A stretch of 64,000 nt of DNA, taken from assembly GCA_963728765.1 (NCBI GenBank), contig CAVSKX010000004.1, positions 186,001-250,000 of the forward strand, written 5' to 3'. Positions 8,981 to 17,318 of this stretch are shown here, piece after piece. Source of the stretch: AC-32 sp963728765 (GTDB lineage: Bacteria > Actinomycetota > Thermoleophilia > Gaiellales > Gaiellaceae). Numbering within the stretch: position 1 is the stretch's first letter; each line of letters begins with the position of its first letter. A program made the position numbers and the translations under genes. The notes beneath the pieces are model-generated. The model was given only the letters and a program-made list of their open reading frames with translations. It searched no databases and was not told the DNA's origin.

Positions 8981-9437
8981 CCTTCCGGGGGCCCCACCTC
9001 ACGGCTTGAGCACCCTCGCCGCAGCGGCCAGGGCCGAAACTGCCATTGTTCTCTTCGCTTCGAGCCTCGTGCACGCGGAGACGGGGGAGGTCACGATCAC
9101 GACGCCGAGCGCCTGCCGGGGCCGCTACCTCTCCGCAGGCGACGGCTGTTGGCAAACGCACACGCATACCTGCCCTCAGGCAGACAGGAGCTCTATTACG
9201 GTCCCCGCCGTCTCGCCTCCAAGAGACAAACAGTCGGCGAGCCGACAGGACCCTCCCAAGCCGCCGATGGGGGACTGAAAGGCCAGGTGCCCCATCAACG
9301 CGGGTGCCCAGTCACACAGTCCTGTCGGCTCGTCGCACACATGCCCGAAATACGAAGGTCGTAATCGGCACAGCTGAGCCTCGGCAGGCCGGCTGCTCGC
9401 GGCGCTACCGCCCGTGCTTCACGTTCGCCAAGGGGCT

Positions 9438-9689
9438 CTAGGTTGCGTTCGCGGTTGTCTCCTGGCTCGTCCAGAAGGGAAGCACCCTTTCTTGACCGGC
9501 CACTGCTTGTAGGACCGTTCCAAGGCTTCCTGCTGCTGGTATGAGCACGAGCAAGAGCCAGTCGTCAAGTCCCGTAGCACCCCTCCGCGCGACGTCCTCG
9601 GCCATCTCAAAAGGGGAGTCGCCCGTGAAGATTGGGCTCAAGTCGTCGATCGCCACCACGAGATCGCCCGCGGCGGCCAGAGCCTTTTC
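9438..9689 (-). other. Protein-like fragment, possible gene remnant
   Basis: This frame runs from just after a stop at 9690-9692 to the stop at 9438. Its product has a balanced composition (for example LVVAIDDLSPIFTGDSPFEM and DDWLLLVLIPAAGSLG), unlike the Arg/Pro-rich shadow frames around it. The first start codon is GTG at 9659, but the protein-like character already begins upstream of it, suggesting a 5'-truncated gene. I do not recognise the family. Confidence 0.3.
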
Positions 9690-9909
9690 TCACCGCCGCG
9701 AGTCTACGAGGCGCTCCGGCGCACCGAAGACGCCTCGCGGGGCTCGGTCACGGCGTGCCGCCCAACTGAGGCGGAGCGCTGTGGGCGAGCTTTGGGCCAG
9801 TGAGGGCCAGCGCCGAGCGGTTCTGAGCGGTTCTGAGCGGTAAAGCGAGAAGGGCGCCAGAGAGGCCGAAACCCACCTAAGCAAGCGGGTTCCGGCTTGT
9901 TCTCGCCAG

Positions 9910-9982
9910 CAGGGGCGGCAGGACTCGAACCTGCAACCCCCGGTTTTGGAGACCGGTGCTCTGCCAGTTGAGCTACGCCCCT
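9910..9982 (-). tRNA. trnW: tRNA-Trp (anticodon CCA)
   Basis: Read on the minus strand, a 73-base cloverleaf begins AGGGGCG at 9982 and ends with CGCCCCT plus discriminator G at 9910. The anticodon loop CTCCAAA gives CCA, decoding UGG, and the T loop is TTCGAGT. The CCA tail is not encoded. Its 3' half is duplicated at 7400-7443, so this tRNA probably served as an integration site and was restored intact by the incoming element. Confidence 0.96.
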
Positions 9983-10034
9983 AGAGGGTTGCGGAGCCGA
10001 TTGTAGCCGCGGCCCCCGCCGAGCCCGAACCCCG

Positions 10035-10070
10035 GGGACAGTCACAGGGACAGTCACAGGGACAGTCACT
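10035..10070. repeat. Three tandem 12-bp repeats
   Basis: The unit GGGACAGTCACA is present three times in tandem (last base T in the third). It lies between the tRNA-Trp gene and the start of a small membrane protein gene, about 18 bases before that start, where it could form part of the promoter or leader. Confidence 0.8.
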
Positions 10071-10087
10071 GGTTCTAGATTTCGGGC

Positions 10088-10285
10088 ATGGCTCCGCCGC
10101 CTCCCAGGCACTCGCTCGGCGCGCTCTTCTTCGTGCTCGCGGTCGTCTTCGGCGGGATCGCGGCAGCCGCCGCGGAGGCCGTCGATACCGAGCCCGGCCT
10201 GGTCGTAGTGGTCGTCGCCGCGGGCGCGATCGGGCTGTGGCTTCTCACGCTCAGCATCCGCAACCTGAGGAAACCGCGGCCCTGA
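10088..10285 (+). CDS. Small two-helix membrane protein of unknown function
   Basis: The 65-residue product has two hydrophobic segments, about residues 10-30 and 37-57, and a basic C-terminus (RNLRKPRP), so both ends probably face the cytoplasm. It starts at ATG. It ends 16 bases before the sigma factor gene and may be co-transcribed with it. I do not recognise the family; the regular TM pattern is the main support for its being real. Confidence 0.6.
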   Translation: MAPPPPRHSLGALFFVLAVVFGGIAAAAAEAVDTEPGLVVVVVAAGAIGLWLLTLSIRNLRKPRP

Positions 10286-10301
10286 GTCGTATTCTCTGCG
10301 C

Positions 10302-11087
10302 GTGGCGCAGGACGAGACACAGGCCCTCTGGCGCGAGTACGCGAGGACGAAGGACCAGGGAATCCGTGATCGCCTGATCCTTACGTACGCACCGCTCGTC
10401 AAGTACGTCGCCGGCCGCCTCGGCAGCGGCCTGCCCGCGCACGTCGACGAGAACGACCTCGTCTCGTACGGCCTGCTCGGCCTGATCGGCGCGATCGAGC
10501 GCTTCGACCCCGACCGCGACATCAAGTTCGAGACCTACGCCATCGCGCGCATCAAGGGCTCGATCATCGACGAGCTGCGCGCGCTCGACTGGGTGCCGCG
10601 CTCGGTCCGGTCGCGCGCCCGCGACATCGAGCGCGCGATCGCCGACCTCGAGCGCACGCTCCACCGCGCGCCCACCGACGAGGAGATCGCCGGGAAGCTC
10701 GGCCTCACGACCGACGAGCTCGACGACAGCCTCTCCGAGATCGGGCGCTCCTCGATCGCCGCGCTCGACGAGCTGTGGACGATTTCCTCGAGCGGCGGGG
10801 ACCAGGTCGCCCTGATCGACACGATCGAGGACACGCAAGGCCCCGAGCCGCAGGCCGAGCTCGCGCAGACCGAGCTGAAGGAGGCGCTCGGCGAGGCGAT
10901 CGCGCGGCTGCCCGAGCGCGAGAAGCTCGTCGTCACGCTCTACTACTACGAGGAGCTGACGTTGCGGGAGATCGGCGAGGTCCTCGGCGTCACGGAGTCG
11001 CGCGTCTCTCAGCTCCACACCAAGGCGATCCTCCGGCTGAAGGCGCGGCTGGCGGGCTCGCCGGCGCGCGAGCCGCTCGGCCGGTAG
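10302..11087 (+). CDS. RNA polymerase sigma-28 family factor (FliA/WhiG type)
   Basis: The GTG start gives 261 residues. Region 2 includes LILTYAPLVKYVAGRL and DLVSYGLLGLIGAIERFD followed by KFETYAIARIKGSIIDELR, the FliA/WhiG pattern. Region 3 spans about 115-160 (TDEEIAGKLGLTTDEL). Region 4 contains LPEREKLVVTLYYYEELTLREIGEVLGVTESRVSQLHTKA split over the helix-turn-helix. In flagellated bacteria this class drives motility genes; in streptomycetes WhiG drives sporulation. No flagellar or anti-sigma FlgM gene is visible here, so the regulon is open. Confidence 0.93.
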   Translation: MAQDETQALWREYARTKDQGIRDRLILTYAPLVKYVAGRLGSGLPAHVDENDLVSYGLLGLIGAIERFDPDRDIKFETYAIARIKGSIIDELRALDWVPRSVRSRARDIERAIADLERTLHRAPTDEEIAGKLGLTTDELDDSLSEIGRSSIAALDELWTISSSGGDQVALIDTIEDTQGPEPQAELAQTELKEALGEAIARLPEREKLVVTLYYYEELTLREIGEVLGVTESRVSQLHTKAILRLKARLAGSPAREPLGR

Positions 11088-11178
11088 AGCGGTTTCCGTT
11101 CCGTACTTTCCCCCTTGACACCGTTCGGGCGGATAGACAACGTTTCCCTCGCAGTCCATTGGGGTCTAGGGAAAGGAC

Positions 11179-12534
<1,356 letters not shown>

Positions 12535-12555
12535 AAGTAGCGCCTAGGTCGTAGC

Positions 12556-12585
12556 GAGGGAGGATGGCACCTGTCATCCTCCCTC
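12556..12585. terminator. Intra-operon hairpin after the binding-protein gene
   Basis: GAGGGAGGATG at 12556-12566 pairs perfectly with 12575-12585 around an 8-base loop, followed by a short pyrimidine stretch (CGTCTTCTTC). It sits between the binding-protein and permease genes. A partial terminator or 3'-protecting hairpin here would keep binding-protein mRNA in excess over permease mRNA, which is common in ABC import operons. Confidence 0.65.
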
Positions 12586-12595
12586 CGTCTTCTTC

Positions 12596-13522
12596 GTGAG
12601 CACGGTCGCCACCCCAGCACGCGCTCCGCGCCGCCGCCGGCGGACGAAGCTCCAGCGCCGGCAGACACGCATCGGCTGGCTCCTCCTGGTGCCGGCACTC
12701 GCGGTCGTCGCCTTCGTCGCGATCTATCCGCTCGGCAAGACCATCTACCAGAGCTTCACGAACCAGGAGTTTCTCGCGGGCCTCGAGCCGACGAAGTGGG
12801 TCGGGCTCGAGAACTACCGCACCCTCTGGCACGACGAGCTCTTCCGCCACTCGGTCTGGGTGACGGTCAAGTTCACCCTGATCACGGTCTCCTTCGAGTT
12901 CGCGCTCGGGCTGATCATCGCGCTCGTCGTCAACTCGAGCTTCAAGGGACGCGGAGTGATGCGCGCGGTGATGCTCGTGCCCTGGGCGATCCCGACCGTG
13001 GTGGCCGCGAGGATGTGGCAGTGGATGCTCGACGACGTCTTCGGCGTCGTCAACGACATCCTCATGAAGCTTCACATCATCTCGCACCCGCACGCCTGGA
13101 TCTCCGACCCGGCCACCTCGTTGGCGGCGGTGAGCGCGGTCGACATCTGGAAGACGACGCCGTTCGTCGCGCTCCTCCTGCTGGCCGGGCTCCAGGTGAT
13201 CCCGCAAGACCTCTACGAGGCGGCCGACGTCGACGGGGCCAGCCAGCTCCAGCAGTTCTGGCGCATCACGCTGCCGCTGCTCCGGCCGGCGATCCTCGTC
13301 ACGCTGATCTTCCGCACGCTCGACGCGTTGCGCGTGTTCGACGTCTTCCAGGTCTTCTTCGGCTACCGCCAGGACACCCAGACGATGGCGATCTACGCGC
13401 AGAGCACGATCGTCGGTGACGGCCACGTCGGCTACGGCGCGGCCATCAGCGTCGCGATCTTCCTGATCATCTCCCTGTTCGTCGTCGTCTACACGGTCGT
13501 CAACCGGGTGACGGAGGAATGA
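12596..13522 (+). CDS. Sugar ABC transporter permease, MalF-type
   Basis: The protein has 308 residues from GTG. After a basic N-terminus (RAPRRRRRTKLQRRQ) there are about six membrane helices. The coupling loop EAADVDGASQLQQFWRITLP is the EAA motif that docks on the ATPase. Its place between the binding protein and a MalG-type permease, with a 4-base ATGA overlap to the latter, marks it as one half of the transmembrane channel of a carbohydrate importer. Confidence 0.92.
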   Translation: MSTVATPARAPRRRRRTKLQRRQTRIGWLLLVPALAVVAFVAIYPLGKTIYQSFTNQEFLAGLEPTKWVGLENYRTLWHDELFRHSVWVTVKFTLITVSFEFALGLIIALVVNSSFKGRGVMRAVMLVPWAIPTVVAARMWQWMLDDVFGVVNDILMKLHIISHPHAWISDPATSLAAVSAVDIWKTTPFVALLLLAGLQVIPQDLYEAADVDGASQLQQFWRITLPLLRPAILVTLIFRTLDALRVFDVFQVFFGYRQDTQTMAIYAQSTIVGDGHVGYGAAISVAIFLIISLFVVVYTVVNRVTEE

Positions 13523-14439
13523 GCACGGCCGCCGAGACCGAGACCGCCCGGGCACGCGCCCGGCCGGTCAGCCGCTCGCGGGCGTTCCGGCGCACGCCGC
13601 TCGGCCGCGCGCTGGTGAGGATCCCGTTCTGGATCCTGATCGTCGCGATCTTCATCTACGCGCTGTTCCCCTTCTACTGGGCGGTGCGATCGGCATTCAT
13701 GCCATCGACCGAGCTGTTCTCGACGCCCATCAAGTACTGGCCGACCGATCCGACGCTCAACCACTTCCGTGAGGTCCTCGAGTCGAGCTTCTTCCGCCAC
13801 GCGCTGTTGAACTCGACGATCGTCGCCGGCTCCGTGACGCTGATCTCGCTGGCGATCGGGTCGCTGGCCGCATACGCCCTCGGCCGCTTCCGCTTCCACG
13901 GCCGCTCGTTCGTGCTCTACCTGATGCTCTCGATGACGATCTTCCCGCAGATCGCGATCCTCGGCGCCCTCTACACGATGATCAGCAACTTCCACCTCTA
14001 CGACAAGCTCGGGTCGCTGATCCTGACGTACCTGATCTTCACGCTGCCGTTCACCGTGTGGGTGCTCACGAGCTTTATGCGCGCGCTTCCCGGCGAGCTC
14101 GAGGAGGCGGCCTACGTGGACGGGGCCACGCCGCTGCAGGTCTTCTACAAGGTGCTGCTGCCGCTGATCGCGCCGGGACTCGTGACGACCGGGCTGCTCG
14201 CGTTCATCGCCGCCTGGAACGAGTACCTCTACGCGGTCTCGTTCATCCAGACGCCGTCGCACTACACCGTGCCGGTCGCGATCGTCTCGTTCACGCCCGA
14301 GGGCGGGAACGCCTTCCAGGTGCCGTGGGGACAGATCATGGCGGCGACGGTGATCGTGACGCTGCCGTTGATCGTGGCGGTGCTAATCCTGCAGAAACGA
14401 ATCCTCGCCGGCCTGACCGCAGGCGCTGTGAAGGGCTAA
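13519..14439 (+). CDS. Sugar ABC transporter permease, MalG-type
   Basis: The protein has 306 residues from ATG overlapping the previous stop. About six membrane helices follow a basic N-terminus. The EAA loop is ELEEAAYVDGATPLQVFYKV, with IAAWNEYLYAVSF near the C-terminus, as in MalG-like subunits. It pairs with the upstream permease. The ATPase likely to serve this importer is encoded on the opposite strand just downstream. Confidence 0.92.
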   Translation: MSTAAETETARARARPVSRSRAFRRTPLGRALVRIPFWILIVAIFIYALFPFYWAVRSAFMPSTELFSTPIKYWPTDPTLNHFREVLESSFFRHALLNSTIVAGSVTLISLAIGSLAAYALGRFRFHGRSFVLYLMLSMTIFPQIAILGALYTMISNFHLYDKLGSLILTYLIFTLPFTVWVLTSFMRALPGELEEAAYVDGATPLQVFYKVLLPLIAPGLVTTGLLAFIAAWNEYLYAVSFIQTPSHYTVPVAIVSFTPEGGNAFQVPWGQIMAATVIVTLPLIVAVLILQKRILAGLTAGAVKG

Positions 14440-14500
14440 GACGGCCCGCCGGCAAAGCCGGCCGGTCTCTTATGGTCGGCGTCGCAAGCGACCGCCTTGG
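14440..14500 (-). repeat. Two-hairpin repeat element, copy A (reverse)
   Basis: Read on the minus strand it gives CCAAGGCGGTCGCTTGCGACGCC followed by a GACCATAAGAG linker and the hairpin GGCCGGCTTTGCCGGCGGGCC in successive segments. This matches the 5' two thirds of the 112-bp unit at 40108-40612. It lies between two convergent genes and could act as a bidirectional terminator or REP-like element. Confidence 0.75.
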
Positions 14501-14508
14501 GGTAGTTC

Positions 14509-15711
14509 CTAGATCGCGTCCCGGCTCTCGGGGTCGAAGAAGTAGAGGCGGCTGGTGTCGACCGCGAGCTCGACCTCCTGGCCGACCGCGATCCGGGTAC
14601 GCGGGCTGACGCGGGCGACGAGGTGGGTCGTTGGCTCGCTCTCGTCGTCGTCTCCGCCGCCGAGCTGAACCTCCGCGTCCTCGCCGGCGTCGGCGGCGGC
14701 CGCGCTCGAGACGACCTTCGTCGCCTCGGTGCCGAAGTACACGAGGACCTCCGAGCCGAGCGGCTCTTCGAGGTCGGGAACGACCTTGAGGCGGCGGTCC
14801 GGCGGTGTGTCGGGCTCGAGGCTCGCGTCCTCGAAGTCCTCGGGACGGATGCCCAGCATCACCGTGCGGCCGACGTAGTCCTTCAGCCCCGAGCGGTTGC
14901 GGGCGGCCTGCTCGTCGACGGTCAGCCGGTGGCCGCCGAACTCCACGGAGAGGGCGCCGTTCGCGCTCTCGAGCTGGGCCTCGACGAGGTTGATCGCCGG
15001 CGAGCCGATGAAGCCGGCGACGAACTCGTTGACCGGGCTGTCGTAGAGCACCTGCGGCGTGTCGACCTGCAGCAGATGGCCGGCGTTCATCACCGAGACG
15101 CGGTCGCCCATCGTCATCGCTTCGACCTGGTCGTGCGTCACGTAGATCGTGGTCACGCCGAGGCGCCGCTGCAGCTGGTGGATCTCGGCCCGCACCTGGA
15201 CCCGGAGCTTCGCGTCGAGGTTGGAGAGCGGCTCGTCCATCAGGAAGGCCTGCGGCTCTCGCACGATCGCGCGCCCCATCGCGACGCGCTGGCGCTGGCC
15301 GCCCGAGAGGGCACGTGGCTTGCGCTTCAGGAACTCCTCGATCTGCAGCGTCCTCGCGGCCCGGTGGACGCGCTCTTTGATCTCCTTCTTCGGCAGCTTC
15401 CGCAGCTTCAATCCGAAGGCGAGGTTCTGCTCGACGGTCATGTGCGGGTAGAGCGCGTAGCTCTGGAAAACCATCGCGACGTCCCGGTCCTTCGGCGTCA
15501 GGTCGTTCACGATGCGTTCGCCGATCCGGATATCGCCCTCGCTGATCTCCTCGAGCCCGGCGAGCATTCGGAGCGCCGTAGTCTTGCCGCAGCCCGAGGG
15601 GCCGACGAGCACCATCAGCTCGCCGTCCTTGATCTCGAGGTTGAGGTCGTGTACGGCCCGCGTGCCGTCGTCGTAGACCTTGGCGACGGAGTCGTACTCG
15701 ATCTCTGCCAT
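14509..15711 (-). CDS. Carbohydrate ABC transporter ATPase, MsmK/UgpC type
   Basis: The 400-residue protein has Walker A GPSGCGKTT (about 37-45), signature LSGGQRQRVAMGRA, Walker B AFLMDEPLSNLDA and the H-loop VTHDQVEAMTMGD. The C-terminal part from about residue 240 is a TOBE/MalK-type regulatory domain, here with an acidic insert (DDDESEPTT). This class often serves several sugar importers at once. It converges on the permease genes from the opposite strand and lies 7 bases downstream of the GH13 glucosidase on the same strand, fitting a role in alpha-glucoside uptake. Confidence 0.93.
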   Translation of the reverse strand: MAEIEYDSVAKVYDDGTRAVHDLNLEIKDGELMVLVGPSGCGKTTALRMLAGLEEISEGDIRIGERIVNDLTPKDRDVAMVFQSYALYPHMTVEQNLAFGLKLRKLPKKEIKERVHRAARTLQIEEFLKRKPRALSGGQRQRVAMGRAIVREPQAFLMDEPLSNLDAKLRVQVRAEIHQLQRRLGVTTIYVTHDQVEAMTMGDRVSVMNAGHLLQVDTPQVLYDSPVNEFVAGFIGSPAINLVEAQLESANGALSVEFGGHRLTVDEQAARNRSGLKDYVGRTVMLGIRPEDFEDASLEPDTPPDRRLKVVPDLEEPLGSEVLVYFGTEATKVVSSAAAADAGEDAEVQLGGGDDDESEPTTHLVARVSPRTRIAVGQEVELAVDTSRLYFFDPESRDAI

Positions 15712-15718
15712 GCGCGTA

Positions 15719-17128
15719 CTAGTTTCGCACGATCACGGCTGCGTTCGCGGGAAGGCCGTCGCCGTCGTGGGTCGCGAGCACGAGCTCACCGGTCGGCGCG
15801 GTGCGGGGCTCCCGCGTCGTGTTGACCGCGATCGTGTGCCCGCCGCGCCGGAAGGCGACAACCCCGGGCTCGCCGCCGAGGATGCGGAAGCCCTCGCCGA
15901 GGTCGCGGCGCAGCTCGAGCAACCGCCGGTAGAGCTCGAGCAGCGAGCCGCGATCGCCGCGCTGGTCATCGACGTTGAGCTGCTGCGGGTCGACGAGCGG
16001 CAGCCACGGCGTGCCCGAAGTGAAGCCCCCGGTCTCGTCCCACTGCATCGGGTGGCGAAGGCGGTCGCGGCCGGCTCGGTCGAGCGGCGGGTCGACGCCG
16101 GCGCCGTTCGCGAGGCCGATCTCGTCGCCCTGGTACACGAAGGCGGCTCCGGGCAGCGTCAGCAGCAGGACCGCCGCGGCGCGAACGTTTTCGGCGCCGA
16201 CGTGGCTGGCGAGCCGTTCGAAGTCGTGGTTCGAGAGCACCCAGGCCGCGCGCTCGGCCCGTGCGCCCGACTCGATCGCAGCGCGCAACCGGTCGGCCTC
16301 CCACGGCGAGAACATGAACTCGAAGGCGAAGACCAGGTCGAGCACCTCGAGCCAGCGCGCATACTCGGCGGCCGGGCGGTAGAGCTCTCCGACAAGCAGC
16401 GCGTCGCCCGCGGCCTCGCGGAGCGCACGCATCGCCTCGAGCCCAAGCGGCCCGTTGCCGGAGTGCCGCATTTCGAGCGGCGCGCCCGCCGGCTGACGTG
16501 GGAACGGGAACGATCCGGTCGCCGGCGGGTCGTCGCGCAGGTGCTCGTCCTTGCCGAGGCGGTCGATCGCGTCCAGGCGGAACCCGTCCACGCCGCGGCC
16601 GAGCCAGAAGCGGACGACGTCCTGCAGCGCTCGCACGACGTCGGGATTCCGCCAGTCGAGGTCCGCCTGCTCCGGGTAGAACGAGTGCAGGTACCAGCGC
16701 CCGGATTGCTCGTCGCGGCTCCAGGCCGGGCCGCCGAAGGCCGAGACCCAGTTGTTCGGCGGCCCGTCGACCGGCGACCAGACGTACCGCTCAGGGTGCT
16801 CGCGGAACCACGGGTGCTCGGTCGAGGTGTGCGAGGGCACCAGGTCGAGGAGCACCTTCAGCCCGAGCGTGTGCGTCTCGCGGACGAGCGCGTCGAGGTC
16901 GTCGAGCGTCCCGAGCCGCGGGTCGACGTCGGTGTAGTCGGAGACGTCGTAGCCGAAGTCCGCGAGCGGCGAGGGGTAGATCGGCGAGAGCCAGAGCGCG
17001 TCCACGCCGAGGTAGGCGAGGTAGTCGAGCCGCCGCGCGACCCCGGCCAGGTCGCCGACGCCGTCGCCGTCCGAATCCTGGAACGAGCGCGGGTAGACCT
17101 GGTAGACGACCGCGTCCCGCCACCACAT
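15719..17128 (-). CDS. GH13 alpha-glucosidase / oligo-1,6-glucosidase family enzyme
   Basis: I chose ATG 17128, which gives 469 residues beginning MWWRDAVVYQVYPRSF, the usual N-terminus of the family. Catalytic residues of the GH13 barrel are visible: nucleophile Asp186 in GFRLDAID, acid/base Glu248 in LLVGELY, and Asp302 in VLSNHDFER. QPGD-like (YQGDEIGL) and other family blocks follow. It probably hydrolyses short alpha-glucosides in the cytoplasm. It is transcribed with the downstream ATPase gene and likely acts on sugars imported by the adjacent transporter. Linkage preference cannot be fixed from sequence alone; at 469 residues it is on the short side. Confidence 0.9.
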   Translation of the reverse strand: MWWRDAVVYQVYPRSFQDSDGDGVGDLAGVARRLDYLAYLGVDALWLSPIYPSPLADFGYDVSDYTDVDPRLGTLDDLDALVRETHTLGLKVLLDLVPSHTSTEHPWFREHPERYVWSPVDGPPNNWVSAFGGPAWSRDEQSGRWYLHSFYPEQADLDWRNPDVVRALQDVVRFWLGRGVDGFRLDAIDRLGKDEHLRDDPPATGSFPFPRQPAGAPLEMRHSGNGPLGLEAMRALREAAGDALLVGELYRPAAEYARWLEVLDLVFAFEFMFSPWEADRLRAAIESGARAERAAWVLSNHDFERLASHVGAENVRAAAVLLLTLPGAAFVYQGDEIGLANGAGVDPPLDRAGRDRLRHPMQWDETGGFTSGTPWLPLVDPQQLNVDDQRGDRGSLLELYRRLLELRRDLGEGFRILGGEPGVVAFRRGGHTIAVNTTREPRTAPTGELVLATHDGDGLPANAAVIVRN

Positions 17129-17157
17129 CGCCGGCCGAGGATAGATGTGGGGCGACG

Positions 17158-17231
17158 CTAAGGCGCCGCCCTCAGCGGCGCCGACCATAGAGGTCGTGGC
17201 GGCTTGGCCGGCACGACCGTCTAACGCACCT
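17158..17231 (+). repeat. Two-hairpin repeat element, copy B
   Basis: AAGGCGCCGC / GCGGCGCC forms the first stem and GGTCGTGGCGGC / GCCGGCACGACC the second, then TCTAACGCACC. Compared with the 40-kb units, both arms of each stem differ together, so pairing is kept although the sequence changed. It lies in the gap between the divergent glucosidase and EF-G-like genes. Confidence 0.7.
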
Positions 17232-17318
17232 GGTGCTTCGGGAGCGAAGCGGGCCCTGAGCAGACAGGCGGGTAACATCGCGTGACATTTCCCGCGCCAC
17301 GAGGAGGAGTCGCCGCAG

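Larger units (their letters stand above)
7444..9909. other. 2.5-kb gene-poor interval between tRNA-Trp copies, likely an integrated-element remnant
   Basis: No open frame here looks like a recognisable protein family; the frames present are short and mostly Arg/Pro/Ser-rich read-through of GC-rich DNA. I see no integrase, relaxase, replication gene or transposase. The interval holds several hairpins (8587-8623, 8698-8748, 8919-8980). A short sequence, TTCAATAGGCCGA, occurs near 8135 and again near 8484. One protein-like fragment lies on the minus strand near 9440-9690. The content fits a heavily decayed element. Confidence 0.5.

Noticed and set aside
7444..9909. Several 70-175 codon frames in the tRNA-Trp interval
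   Set aside because: They lack ribosome-binding sites, are rich in Arg, Pro and Ser and overlap one another on both strands. None resembles a known family.
11115..11145. A full promoter for the sugar-binding protein gene
   Set aside because: TTGACA is present, but no acceptable -10 box lies at 16-18 bases. The AACGTT core alone is too weak to call a LacI operator.
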